Source: a virus. From it: 64,000 bases of DNA. Position numbers and translations under genes: made by a program. Numbering within the stretch: position 1 is the stretch's first letter; each line of letters opens with the position of its first letter. Positions 25,551-34,178 of this stretch are shown piece by piece. Location: positions 1 to 64,000 of the IMG/VR virus record IMGVR_UViG_3300028840_005911; one strand, 5' to 3'. The notes beneath the pieces are model-generated. The model ran no database searches. It was not told where the DNA came from and saw only the letters and a list, made by a program, of their open reading frames with translations.

Positions 25551-26269
25551 TAGAGTACCTTCTTGATGTTGAAGTTACTTACCAACCCGAACCCCGCGTA
25601 CTCCGCAGTGATGTTGTACTCGTACAGAAGGCCAGTGGTCTCACTACCTCCTGGGGTAGCGGGCACATTGGCCTCGTCATCAAACACCCTTAGTCTAGCA
25701 TAAGTTAGCTGGTTGTTGGGATCGTACACCTGATTATCTACCATAGCGTTTTGGTGGAGCAGCCCTAGTACTCGTCCTATCCCAACATTCAGGAAGTGGA
25801 GCGAGTCCACCATTCCATCGAATAGCGCGGTTCCGCCATCCTTCATGAGCTCGAGCTGACCCATGATCGAGTCCGGGCCGACCACGATGGGATCCGGCTG
25901 GGTATGCGGGATGTAGATCTCGTTGGTGACCAGGTGTGTTTCTGAGTTGAACCCTATGGGGGTCACGAGGTGTCTGTAGTACGCCAGGTACTGGATCTCC
26001 AGACCAACGAGAGACTGTTCGAAGAGGTAAGTGTAGAGGCCAGGGTGGTCGGTGACGTCGACCTCGGACAGGTCATGCCAGTACGGAGTATCGATGAAGG
26101 CCGCACCGTCCCAGTAGTAATTGTCCAGTAAGCCACCCTCGATATTCTTGTACCTACGGATCGACACCTGCGGGGTCTTACCGGTGACCCCCTCACCAAC
26201 AGAATCTACCAGCTCCAAGAAGAGCGGTATGTCGACGTTAGTCGGCCATCTGAAATGTCCTGGTATCAC
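25550..26269 (-). CDS. Tail adhesin-like protein, unknown
   Basis: A 239-residue protein. It starts with GTG at 26269, with GGGGAAAT upstream. The N-terminal ~115 residues look like an Ig-like or attachment domain (DIPLFLELVDSVGEG, then VSIRRYKN, TYLFEQSLVGLEIQYLAYYR). The same outline (a two-strand entry, a TGK(T)-like turn, then YTYLF/YRM strands) appears in the 156-residue protein at 32747, so they may be distant relatives. A helical middle follows (MGQLELMKDGGTALFDGMVD, GIGRVLGLLHQN), then a strand-rich end. The 48 bases before the start (26270-26317) hold no recognisable signal. Confidence 0.75.
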   Translation of the reverse strand: MIPGHFRWPTNVDIPLFLELVDSVGEGVTGKTPQVSIRRYKNIEGGLLDNYYWDGAAFIDTPYWHDLSEVDVTDHPGLYTYLFEQSLVGLEIQYLAYYRHLVTPIGFNSETHLVTNEIYIPHTQPDPIVVGPDSIMGQLELMKDGGTALFDGMVDSLHFLNVGIGRVLGLLHQNAMVDNQVYDPNNQLTYARLRVFDDEANVPATPGGSETTGLLYEYNITAEYAGFGLVSNFNIKKVL

Positions 26270-26317
26270 ACCATTTCCCCAAAATAATCCCCATTGGGTT
26301 CGTCATTAGAGATCCCT

Positions 26318-26620
26318 CTACACGATCGTGCCAGCTATGTAGCCGAAGTAGATCAGCTCCTCGTACAGGTCGGTCTTGACGGCATTGTAGGTGGCTTGCC
26401 GCCTGGCGACCACCTCATTGTACCGATCGTCGGTCCAGTTGATCCGCTCGATCTTCAAACCAGGCTTCCACACCCCGCCATCGCTCACGCCCCACTCAAG
26501 CCTGATTTTCATCCTGCTGTCATTTGGGTCGATCAGATAGGTTGTCACCTCGGCGTGGGTGTAGAGTTTGCCCGGGTCCATATCCTTCGGGTCGAACGGA
26601 TTGTCGAGCAGTACCGGCAT
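26318..26620 (-). CDS. Fibre-partner family protein, copy 2
   Basis: A 100-residue paralogue of the proteins at 2834, 38633 and 42127. It follows AGGAGGCTGCC and lies ten bases after the YadA-like fibre gene. Family features: PFDPKDMDPG near the start, EWGVSDGGVWKPGLK in the middle, TYNAVKTDLYEELIYFGYIA and GTIV at the end. The EWG(N/V)..GxW and TYxAVKxDLY words are shared with copy 1, so these two are the closest pair. Role as for copy 1: a fibre-specific assembly or attachment partner, by position. Confidence 0.85.
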   Translation of the reverse strand: MPVLLDNPFDPKDMDPGKLYTHAEVTTYLIDPNDSRMKIRLEWGVSDGGVWKPGLKIERINWTDDRYNEVVARRQATYNAVKTDLYEELIYFGYIAGTIV

Positions 26621-26629
26621 GGCAGCCTC

Positions 26630-28321
26630 CTACATATATTTGACCTCGTAGGCGACCTGCTTGGCCGCGCCGAGGCGGTTCTTGATGTACACGGTTCCCC
26701 CGCTCTGATAAACGCAGAGGTTGCCGTCGCTATCGCTGTTGGCGATGTTGGTCGAGGAAGGCGCCAGCAGCGTGACAGTTCCTGATGCTGTGAACATGAA
26801 GGCTGTGTGCTCCTCGGCGTCACCAGCCATAACGAAACCCCATGCGGCCCCAGATGTTAGCAATGCTGTTTCTGAGTCGTCGTTGAGCGAGAGCGATTTC
26901 CGTTCGAGCTTCAAGCCCTCTTGTTCCCAGGTCTTGTCAGACTGGTTCGCCTTGATGGTGTCACCAATGTTGATCTCACCGTTGGCGGTGGATGAGCTTG
27001 GGTCGGTGCCGGTCCCGATGATAATATTGTTGCTGCCGCTGGTAAGCAGATCACCGGCGCCAGAGCCGATACAAATGTTTTCCGTGCCACCAGCCAGAAG
27101 GCGACCAGCGTAGTTACCGATCAGGACGCTGTCGGAATACGAATTTCCTGACGAGCCGAGCCCGGCATAGTACCCAGCCACTACGTTTCTGGAACCAGTC
27201 TCGTTATAGTACATAGCTCTAACGCCTGAAACTACGTTTCTGCCTCCGGTCGTCAGGGACCGACCGCTCCACCCACCGATGAAGACATTGTCGGAATGCG
27301 AACTGCCAGAGGTCCCCTCACCAGCTCCATAGCCGATACATGTGTTCCACGATCCCGACTCGTTATACAGGGCTGACGTCGCGCCGATGGCAACACAATA
27401 TGGTCCAGAGATATTGCGCTCCTGTGCCCGGTAACCGATCCCGACACATGAGGTTGTGGTCAGGTTTAGAAGAGCGCTTCTGCCAATCGCCACGTTGCGG
27501 TCAGCATCCCCGATGTCCTGAAGCGTGTAGCCTCCAATCCCTACATTGTCTTCACAGTCACCGGCGAACTCTCCTGCCCGATACCCGATGAACACACAGT
27601 TCTGCTGACTTTTGCCCGAGACACCCTGGCCAGCCTCAGCGCCAATCATCACGTTATAGTTGCCACTCTGGCTAAACTGCATGGCGGACATGCCAATCGC
27701 CACATTCGTGATGCCGGTCTGTAGCTCGTTCATCGTCAGGTAGCCGATTGCGACGTTACGGTTGCCACTAGTGACGGCCTGCCCGCTTCCCGATCCTAGC
27801 AGTGTGTTACGATACCCAACATTGCACGCGATACCGGCACCAGCTCCTACGAAGGTGTTGTCGTAGCCCTCGGTGTTGGCCTTACCTGCTTCGTTGCCGA
27901 TGAAAACATTCTCGACACCATTCGTTGCAGACGGTGAACCAGCCGTATTCGCGAGCCCAGCATCAACCCCGATGAACAGATTACTCGGGTCATCGGACAT
28001 GAAGTTGAGCAGCGGCGCGTCCACCGCTGACTGGAGGGAGACGAGCGGGTTGGCGTTGGTCTGCGTCGCTGCTGCTTTTACGACCAGCTGTTCTTTATCC
28101 GCCGCTCCTTCAATGAGCACATTGGCGAACTGTACGTCGTCATATGTGTTCAGGTCTTGGTCGAATGGATTACCACCAGCAAGCTCAGCGAGTGTCTTCG
28201 CCCCGGTGACGCTATCTTCCAGCACCAAATTGCTGGAGCCATCCCGCAGCAATTTGGTATCGGACGCACCGATCTGAACTTCGTCCAGAAATAGACGATT
28301 GCCTTTCTTGACGATTGGCAT
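26630..28321 (-). CDS. Tail fibre with YadA-head-like repeats
   Basis: A 563-residue protein coupled to the previous gene by TAATG. The N-terminal ~110 residues hold DQDLNTYDDVQFANVLIEG, a phrase typical of trimeric fibre shafts. Residues about 115-425 comprise roughly 18 degenerate repeats of the form (N)VxIGxxAGxxxxxG. Examples are NVFIGNEAGKANT, NVAIGMSAMQFSQ and SVLIGNYAGRLLA. This is the left-handed beta-roll pattern of trimeric autotransporter heads (YadA/Hep_Hag). The C-terminal ~100 residues form a separate domain (SGTVTLLAPSSTNIANS... VYQSGGTVYIKNR). Followed by a fibre-partner gene. A receptor-binding fibre is very likely. Confidence 0.9.
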   Translation of the reverse strand: MPIVKKGNRLFLDEVQIGASDTKLLRDGSSNLVLEDSVTGAKTLAELAGGNPFDQDLNTYDDVQFANVLIEGAADKEQLVVKAAATQTNANPLVSLQSAVDAPLLNFMSDDPSNLFIGVDAGLANTAGSPSATNGVENVFIGNEAGKANTEGYDNTFVGAGAGIACNVGYRNTLLGSGSGQAVTSGNRNVAIGYLTMNELQTGITNVAIGMSAMQFSQSGNYNVMIGAEAGQGVSGKSQQNCVFIGYRAGEFAGDCEDNVGIGGYTLQDIGDADRNVAIGRSALLNLTTTSCVGIGYRAQERNISGPYCVAIGATSALYNESGSWNTCIGYGAGEGTSGSSHSDNVFIGGWSGRSLTTGGRNVVSGVRAMYYNETGSRNVVAGYYAGLGSSGNSYSDSVLIGNYAGRLLAGGTENICIGSGAGDLLTSGSNNIIIGTGTDPSSSTANGEINIGDTIKANQSDKTWEQEGLKLERKSLSLNDDSETALLTSGAAWGFVMAGDAEEHTAFMFTASGTVTLLAPSSTNIANSDSDGNLCVYQSGGTVYIKNRLGAAKQVAYEVKYM

Positions 28322-28569
28322 TACTCAACCTCTATCTCTCTGCGCCAGCTCAACATACCGGCCTGGACTTTCTGGTACATATCCGAGGCGGGGAACTTCC
28401 CCTCAAACACTGCGATGGGGGCAGTCCACACAGGATAGTGTTGGCCCGCACGAGTAGTATCGCACAGATCAATCTCCTCACCTGGATCAAGCGTATAATC
28501 TCCGATGTCCTCGACGCTCACCGGTGAGTCGCTCTCATTCTTGATGTACACTTTCCAGTTTCGTCTCAT
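28321..28569 (-). CDS. Small fibre-associated protein
   Basis: An 82-residue protein overlapping the stops and starts of both neighbouring fibre genes. The N terminus (WKVYIKNESDSPVSVEDIGD then YTLDPGEEIDLCDT) parallels the first ~50 residues of the 932-residue fibre at 42550 ([16 protein letters not shown]..., [12 protein letters not shown]). This suggests a shared small beta domain that is encoded separately here and fused to the fibre there. The C terminus is helical (DMYQKVQAGMLSWRREIEVE). Likely a fibre attachment or adaptor domain; inferred. Confidence 0.8.
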   Translation of the reverse strand: MRRNWKVYIKNESDSPVSVEDIGDYTLDPGEEIDLCDTTRAGQHYPVWTAPIAVFEGKFPASDMYQKVQAGMLSWRREIEVE

Positions 28570-30587
28570 CAGATCCTCAACACCACAGAGCCATTGACGC
28601 CCTCCACCCCGTCACCCACTGCTCCGAAATATGTGGCGTAGTCGAAAACATCGCCGTCGATATCGACATCGTTGGTCGTAGCCACAAGGTTGGCTGGATT
28701 CTGCACGACCAGGCGAGCCCCGTCCTGTACCTGCCACGCCGTGACAACGTTTGAGCCAGTGACGTTCAGGATCTTGATATCACTTTTGACGTCGACACCG
28801 ACGCCAACGTCGTATACCTCGATCCGGGCCTCTGGCGCCGTGTGCCAGTGGATAGACGTTCCGGGGGTCTTGTCGATTCTCAAACCTATGCCGCTGGTCC
28901 CATTAGCGCCCTTCAGCATAAAGATAAACGTGTCGCCGTGCGGTAGGTACACGCCATCAACACCGACCAAATTCAGAATGGGTGCGGTCTGGCTGGCGCT
29001 CTCGTGGATAAGCAGATTACCGAGTCCAGTAAGGTAATGATCTCTGACCTCCAGCACCTCACGCGCAGAATTCGTACCGACGAACACACTACGAAACAGC
29101 TCCATTCCACCTGCGCCGTACCCTGCACTCCGATTGGAACCTCGCACCGTACATTGATCCATGTAGATCGTCCCGCGCTCACCAAGCTGATCGAAATGGA
29201 TGACAGGCGGATTGTTGGTCCTTACGTTCCAAATTTTGCACCCAACGACGTAGAGCATGCCGACGTTGTACGACATGCCCCAGAACGGATATGTGGCATT
29301 GCCGAACTGCAATCCACGATACTCCACATCAACGCCAAGCCTGTGCGGGGCCGCGTCAAATTGAAAGCTGCCAGCCCCGTCGCTGTCAACGCAGACCGCG
29401 CCCGGAGTTTGAATCTGAAACGTGACTGCACCTACCGCACCAAACCCTCCACCGACATATAGTCTGGTCGTCGTGTTCCAACCTATCGGGACCATCAGCC
29501 CTGCATTGGGGCCCGAGGTAATCACCGCGAAGCTTCCCTTGTGCTGATCGACAGTCCACGTGCCCGCGTCAGTTCGATCTATATAGGGCACGTATCCCAC
29601 ATTGTTTGATGTCGTGCCAGTGATGCCGCTTTCAAGGATGGTCGGTGTCTCGTCCTCGAAGATGATCTCACCCCAGCTCGACCACGGGTAATTGGTGAAG
29701 TCAGCGAAGAAGGCAGTAGGCGCGCCAGCCCTCACCCCTCCGAATATCCCGATGTGTCCAGTGTAGTTTGCTCCGAACGCGGCCAGTAGTCCTAAGTTAT
29801 TTGGTTTGGCGTACTGAACACCAGGAGCCACCAAGACCCTGATGGGGTACTTAAGCGCCACACCGGCACCCATCGTGATGTCCCAGGCATCGTCGCGGTA
29901 CTTCAAGTCGTACCCCAAGGCGTCATACTCAGCCTGGTTTTTTATCTTCGTCCCAGAGGGCGGTGAGGTTCCGGTAGCGTGGTCAACACGCATGGTAATC
30001 GGCGTCACGGTTTCAAGTAACGCATCCGGGTCCCCTGAGCCCCCGGCCCCAACGAAGCTACCATCGTACCTGTAGGCGGTGAGCTTCAGAGGCGTAGACC
30101 AGCTCTCATCTGCAGCAGTGTGTCCGTCATCAAGGTGAAGAAGCCCCTCCCCGAAATGCAGCTCCCAGTTGCCATCCGGTATAGGTGTGCCATCGTTCTG
30201 TTTCAGGACATAGGTGTACCCGGTTGACGACGAAGGTCCCCAGTATATAGGGCTGATCCAGTTCTTGACCCGCTCCGTCTCGAGCTGATCAAAGTCTGTT
30301 AAGGGGCCGTCAAAAGGCCATACTCCTGCATTGGTCTTCGCCACCCACAACTGACCGGCAGAGAAGGGGTCCAATGTGAGTTCGAAGTCGGTCTCTTGGA
30401 CCGCCGTTCCATCTATTACGGCCTGGGCGGCATCATTGTACGCCGGGTTCTCCGCCCAGACATCGCTCCCCGCCACGACGTGCCGAGTGCGGTAGGTCTC
30501 TTCGAACCACTGCTTGTCGGTCCTGGTATGGTGGACGTCTAGGGTATGTTTGAACCCGATGTCCCTCTTTTCGGTATTCGAAGCCAT
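28569..30587 (-). CDS. Tail fibre/spike with beta-helix-like region
   Basis: A 672-residue protein. The N-terminal ~200 residues include a hydrophilic head (KRDIGFKHTLDVHHTRTDKQ) and beta segments. Residues about 370-640 show the irregular short-strand pattern of a right-handed parallel beta-helix: VEYRGLQFGNATYPFWGMSY, then YVVGCKIWNVRTNNP, YMDQCTVRGSNRS and LEVRDHYLTGLGNLLIHES. Pectin-lyase-like spikes of this kind often bind or degrade polysaccharide; no catalytic triad can be assigned by eye. The protein ends VGDGVEGVNGSVVLRI. It lies within a tight fibre group. Confidence 0.85.
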   Translation of the reverse strand: MASNTEKRDIGFKHTLDVHHTRTDKQWFEETYRTRHVVAGSDVWAENPAYNDAAQAVIDGTAVQETDFELTLDPFSAGQLWVAKTNAGVWPFDGPLTDFDQLETERVKNWISPIYWGPSSSTGYTYVLKQNDGTPIPDGNWELHFGEGLLHLDDGHTAADESWSTPLKLTAYRYDGSFVGAGGSGDPDALLETVTPITMRVDHATGTSPPSGTKIKNQAEYDALGYDLKYRDDAWDITMGAGVALKYPIRVLVAPGVQYAKPNNLGLLAAFGANYTGHIGIFGGVRAGAPTAFFADFTNYPWSSWGEIIFEDETPTILESGITGTTSNNVGYVPYIDRTDAGTWTVDQHKGSFAVITSGPNAGLMVPIGWNTTTRLYVGGGFGAVGAVTFQIQTPGAVCVDSDGAGSFQFDAAPHRLGVDVEYRGLQFGNATYPFWGMSYNVGMLYVVGCKIWNVRTNNPPVIHFDQLGERGTIYMDQCTVRGSNRSAGYGAGGMELFRSVFVGTNSAREVLEVRDHYLTGLGNLLIHESASQTAPILNLVGVDGVYLPHGDTFIFMLKGANGTSGIGLRIDKTPGTSIHWHTAPEARIEVYDVGVGVDVKSDIKILNVTGSNVVTAWQVQDGARLVVQNPANLVATTNDVDIDGDVFDYATYFGAVGDGVEGVNGSVVLRI

Positions 30588-30588
30588 C

Positions 30589-30747
30589 CTACTCCATCTG
30601 CTCCGCCTTCTCTATAAGGCTGGACGCCAAGTTCAGGGCTTCCTGTTTGGTAAGCCTGACCGCCGATCCAACCTCCATCTCTATGTCCTGGGGATAGAAC
30701 CTCACCTCGAGTTTCCCGTCCTCAGTAATGTGCAGGTAGTGTCTCAT
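30589..30747 (-). CDS. Short hypothetical protein between fibre genes
   Basis: A 52-residue frame from ATG 30747 to TAG 30589 that fills the otherwise empty 170 bases between two fibre genes. GGGGGTAG precedes the start. Sequence features: MRHYLHITEDGKLEVRFYP at the N terminus, then a helix LTKQEALNLASSLIEKAEQ. The strand-strand-helix layout and the exact fit between neighbours (stop two bases before the next start) argue that it is real. Function unknown; perhaps a fibre assembly factor. Confidence 0.7.
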   Translation of the reverse strand: MRHYLHITEDGKLEVRFYPQDIEMEVGSAVRLTKQEALNLASSLIEKAEQME

Positions 30748-30757
30748 GAGCTACCCC

Positions 30758-32743
30758 CTACGTCCAGTTATAGGCCCGGGCCCTGGTGACGTCCTGGGCG
30801 CTGCTGGTCAACATATCTATCCGGAAAATCACTATCCGGTCGGCCGGAATCGTGCTGAATGGCCCAAACGAGCAGTAGAAGTACTCATTGGTTGGGAAGC
30901 CTCCGGCCACCCCAGATAGAGACTTCACGATGCAACCCGGCTCAGGTGTTGGGAACTGAGCACTAAAGAACTCCCGTCCCATATCGAACCACACGGAGCT
31001 GACACCCGGGAGCATGAGATACATGTTGATGTCGCCGGAGCCACCGGGATCTATGTCCGGAGTCCCGGTGGCTATGGTAGTTACATCGAACCCCGGGAGG
31101 TAGATAACGATGTTGGCTCTCGTGTTCGGTGACGTATCGTGCTGGAATGGCCTTTGGTAGTCCCTGGTACTGGTCATCAGGCTGTAGTCAGTACCGGCTT
31201 GCTGAACTGGTCTCCTCGAGGCAGGAGTCAGGAAGTCGGTCACCGGATAGATGAGCTCTCCACCATAGACCTGAGCTCCATCATTCGTGGCATTATCCAA
31301 GGCCAGGGTGCTGTCGAACTTGTCTGCTCCAGTCGGGGGAGCGGCTGGCGCTGAGCTCCATAAAGTTTTTGACACTGCACGGTAGTCCTCATCGTTGAAC
31401 TGCTCGTCGGTGTCTGTACTGTTCGGTGTGGTCCTCTCTGTCATGATTGGCCCACTGGCTGAGTTGGCTGGTGAGGAGGTGTTGAACGGGTCCCGACCCC
31501 TCTGATTGATGATGGCATCATAGTCCCTGCCGGTCAGGTCGATTGCCAAGGTCTTCAACCAGGCAAACCCATCATCCCATACCGGATATGGAGGGTGAGA
31601 CGGGGTCACATCTGCATCGGTATAGGAGATGCTGGACGGCCCAGAGATCCCAAGCTCGTCCAGGTCCAACAGAGCCGGGGAGCTGTGAAACATGGCCTCG
31701 AAAACGTCCGAGATTGACCCAGCGATGTCGAACGTGGACCCTATACCATAGAACCTTATCCCCGACAGATAGACCAGATTGGGGGTATTCTCGACGACTG
31801 TGGGGACACCTGGTGTAGGAGGAGACCCGTAAGGACCGTCCACGAAGATTTCCCACTCATCTGAGTAGGGGAATCCCGCCCCGCCGCCAAGATGCTCCAC
31901 CAGCACTCTCAGGTATCCCCCGTTGGCCAGGAGAGTGGTTAGGGGAACGTTGACTCTGACCTGACCCTCATACCTATCGACATTCAGGGCCACCCCGAGG
32001 GTCTCGAGGTAACCATTCGGTGTTGATACCTGGTCCGTCCCGTCACAATCAATGGTCTCCTCATCGATGATGTCCTCGCTACCACCAGAAGACTGGTATC
32101 TGAGGAACCTGACCCGTAGGACGGTACCGACATCGAGCTCGGTGACATCCCCAGGGGTGGTGACCGTGTTCGAAGCCGATCTGGTGCCGGGATGGTTACT
32201 TCCGTCGGCCCAGTCCCCGCTCTGCGAGAATGAGTAGAACGGCGTCCCGGGGCTGGTAGGTTCCGACACCAGCCCATCGGTCCCCGAGGGGAATGGCAGG
32301 CGGGCGTCGGTGGCACCGTCCGTGGTCCCAAGATGAGAGGCGTATACCGGGACCGGCGTCTCGAAGAAGTGAGGTCTCACAATAATCTCATCGACATCGA
32401 TAGCTACAGCCACTGGCTGCTCGTAGGCAGTCCCCGGGGGGCTCTGGATAGTGGTCCCATCTGTATCGACATAGCAAACTAATCTTGGGGTCAGACCAGA
32501 GACACCCTTGAATGTGCCGGCATATTGAACGATGGCTTCTGTAGAGGAAGGCTTCGAGATTACGATACCGGCCGCAGGGACCTTGGCAGGGCTATCAGGG
32601 TCAACAGTATCGACCTGGTATTTTCCTGACTTGGGGCCAGTGATGTAAACCCAATCAAGGACATCGGTCGCCGCAGGGCAATCTGCCTCGAACGTCTCCG
32701 GAGCTGCAGGAACTCCGGCACCTGGTTCCTCGATCCGTGCCAT
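30758..32743 (-). CDS. Tail fibre/adhesin with N-terminal attachment module
   Basis: A 661-residue protein. Residues about 18-130 form a module shared with the 223-residue protein at 49969: a Cys-containing start (FEADCPAATDVLDWVYITG), VPAAGIVISKPSSTEAIVQ, then SPPGTAYEQPVAVAIDVDEI. In the relative these read MPAIGVIIEKPTATTCVVQ and TPPGTYPQVMGVASDDEEI. The remaining ~500 residues are beta-rich with many Pro/Ser/Thr turns and no helix or repeat I can name. Probable fibre or spike whose N terminus docks on the same tail site as the 223-residue protein. Confidence 0.85.
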   Translation of the reverse strand: MARIEEPGAGVPAAPETFEADCPAATDVLDWVYITGPKSGKYQVDTVDPDSPAKVPAAGIVISKPSSTEAIVQYAGTFKGVSGLTPRLVCYVDTDGTTIQSPPGTAYEQPVAVAIDVDEIIVRPHFFETPVPVYASHLGTTDGATDARLPFPSGTDGLVSEPTSPGTPFYSFSQSGDWADGSNHPGTRSASNTVTTPGDVTELDVGTVLRVRFLRYQSSGGSEDIIDEETIDCDGTDQVSTPNGYLETLGVALNVDRYEGQVRVNVPLTTLLANGGYLRVLVEHLGGGAGFPYSDEWEIFVDGPYGSPPTPGVPTVVENTPNLVYLSGIRFYGIGSTFDIAGSISDVFEAMFHSSPALLDLDELGISGPSSISYTDADVTPSHPPYPVWDDGFAWLKTLAIDLTGRDYDAIINQRGRDPFNTSSPANSASGPIMTERTTPNSTDTDEQFNDEDYRAVSKTLWSSAPAAPPTGADKFDSTLALDNATNDGAQVYGGELIYPVTDFLTPASRRPVQQAGTDYSLMTSTRDYQRPFQHDTSPNTRANIVIYLPGFDVTTIATGTPDIDPGGSGDINMYLMLPGVSSVWFDMGREFFSAQFPTPEPGCIVKSLSGVAGGFPTNEYFYCSFGPFSTIPADRIVIFRIDMLTSSAQDVTRARAYNWT

Positions 32744-32746
32744 CCA

Positions 32747-33214
32747 CTAACCCGACCTATCTCTTATAGCCTCTAGGCTGTCTGTGCCCTGGTTGTAAGT
32801 CTTGGCGGAGTCCTTGTTCATCGTTCTATCCATTAGACTCCCATTTGTCACTGCCGCAGGGGCCAGGGTGGGCTTCAGGTCTATCTTGTCTACCTGGTTG
32901 GCAATGTAATCGAGCTTGGATTCTATGGATCCGCCCAACGCTTGGGCTATCGCTTCCGACACCCAGATGTCCTTATTGAAATCCGCTAATACCTGGACGT
33001 TCCAGTACCCCTCTGTAGGGGGGGAGTACGACATCCTGTAGTTTCCGGTTGAGCCTATCTCGGTTATGGTAACGGTAAGGGAGGTTGACGCACCATCGAC
33101 ATACACAGATACGGTGAAATCTCCGGCTAGGAGTCCCGTTTTTGTGGTATATCCATCGTCATTGAACACCGGGAACTGGTCGATGATGGTCTCCCCTGGT
33201 GCGATAGAAAACAT
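32747..33214 (-). CDS. Tail-associated protein, N-terminal beta domain plus helical tail
   Basis: I place the start at ATG 33214 (MFSIAPGETI); a GTG one codon upstream (33217) is equally possible, with GGGAGAATGATGA before it. The 155 residues begin with an Ig-like/beta sandwich (FTVSVYVDGASTSLTVTITE, then GNYRMSYSPPTEGYWNVQVL). Residues about 90-115 form a helix (SIESKLDYIANQVDKID). The protein ends with an unstructured stretch. It resembles in outline the 239-residue protein at 25550. A fibre-base or spacer protein is likely; no family recognised. Confidence 0.75.
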   Translation of the reverse strand: MFSIAPGETIIDQFPVFNDDGYTTKTGLLAGDFTVSVYVDGASTSLTVTITEIGSTGNYRMSYSPPTEGYWNVQVLADFNKDIWVSEAIAQALGGSIESKLDYIANQVDKIDLKPTLAPAAVTNGSLMDRTMNKDSAKTYNQGTDSLEAIRDRSG

Positions 33215-33220
33215 CACTCA

Positions 33221-33589
33221 TCATTCTCCCTCGGCGGGCTTCTCCTCTGGTTTCTCTTCCGGCTCCTCTGGGGCCTTGAGTATCTTGTCTCCGAGTACAG
33301 TCTGCTTCAAGATCTTGTGGAGATGCCCGGTGCCCCACCCAAGAAGAATGCCGAGAATAAGCATCCATCCCCATTCTACGCCTGCTGGTCGCAGCCCAGG
33401 AAGCCAGAGAAGGGCCATGCAGAGAAGGATAGGAAGAACAGGCAGGAGCCTGATCATGATCGGCTTCTTGAAGAGACTTGGAAACATCCTCCTAGACACG
33501 GCGATGATAGTCCAGGAAGCCACCATTATCCCCAGGTTCTGAGGAGTGAGTAGTATCTTAGAGAGAGCATTGAGCGCTTGCTGTTCCAT
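33221..33589 (-). CDS. Three-TM membrane protein, holin candidate
   Basis: A 122-residue protein with hydrophobic segments at about 17-33 (NLGIMVASWTIIAV), 45-63 (MIRLLPVLPILLCMALLWLP) and 72-90 (EWGWMLILGILLGWGTGHL). A charged C-terminal tail follows (KAPEEPEEKPEEKPAEGE). Size, three membrane helices and a highly charged tail are the class I holin profile. It is embedded with other small membrane proteins (33742-35766), consistent with a lysis or membrane cassette. No endolysin is recognised nearby, so the assignment is inference. Confidence 0.75.
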   Translation of the reverse strand: MEQQALNALSKILLTPQNLGIMVASWTIIAVSRRMFPSLFKKPIMIRLLPVLPILLCMALLWLPGLRPAGVEWGWMLILGILLGWGTGHLHKILKQTVLGDKILKAPEEPEEKPEEKPAEGE

Positions 33590-33731
33590 GGGTATCTCCT
33601 ATGGTGGGCTTGGTGGACTGCTCGTCGAGATCGTCACCGTTCTTCTCAAGGCGTTCGGCCAGGTCTTTGAGTCGATCAAGGTTAGATTGTGAGCACTCAA
33701 CCAGCTCCTGAACCACATCCTTGCTACGCAT
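33558..33731 (-). CDS. Short helical protein overlapping the holin candidate
   Basis: A 57-residue frame from ATG 33731 to TAA 33558. AGGAGG sits seven bases before the start, one of the best ribosome sites in the block. The product starts MRSKDVVQELVECSQSNLDR and continues as a charged helix (LKDLAERLEKNGDDLDEQ). Its last 32 bases overlap the start of the three-TM protein in another frame, suggesting translational coupling. Without this gene, 33590-33741 would be empty. Function unknown; possibly a regulator of the adjacent membrane protein. Confidence 0.75.
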   Translation of the reverse strand: MRSKDVVQELVECSQSNLDRLKDLAERLEKNGDDLDEQSTKPTIGDTHGTASAQCSL

Positions 33732-33741
33732 GGCGATCCTC

Positions 33742-34176
33742 CTATTCCAGCATGGACTGGATTGAGGTTTCTATCCTGGTGAGCAGGTTGGCCTGCTCCC
33801 TGGTGATCTTATCCACCTCCACGATTGAGTCCTTGAGCTCGTGGATATTCCCCTTCAGCTCCTTGACTGCTTCCTTGAACTCCTTCTTGGTAACACTATC
33901 TTGGGCCACCTTGATACGGAGCTCTTTGAGCTCGTCATCGGTCTTGTCGAGCTTCTCCTCAAATTCCTTGGTCAGCTCAGCCTGTTTGGTAGAGATGCTG
34001 TCCTTGAAGGCGACGAAGTCCTTCACCAAGGACTCGACCTTGGACTTGATGTCTTCGGTCTTGTCAGTGAATTGCTTCAGAGCTACCTTGATGAATATCC
34101 ACAGAAGTGCCGATATCAGACTGATGATCAGCATAAGGATCGATACGAATTCGAGTGATGTCGGCTCCGCTTTCAT
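33742..34176 (-). CDS. One-TM protein with long coiled coil
   Basis: A 144-residue protein. One transmembrane segment lies at about residues 9-32 (EFVSILMLIISLISALLWIF). Then an almost continuous charged coiled coil runs to the end (KQAELTKEFEEKLDKTDDEL, KEFKEAVKELKGNIHELKDS). The architecture repeats in the genes at 34477, 35130 and 2072 of this window, though the sequences are not obviously related. Anchored coiled-coil proteins in phage late regions can be spanins or holin partners. The gene is separated by three bases or fewer from the upstream gene. Confidence 0.8.
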   Translation of the reverse strand: MKAEPTSLEFVSILMLIISLISALLWIFIKVALKQFTDKTEDIKSKVESLVKDFVAFKDSISTKQAELTKEFEEKLDKTDDELKELRIKVAQDSVTKKEFKEAVKELKGNIHELKDSIVEVDKITREQANLLTRIETSIQSMLE

Positions 34177-34178
34177 AA

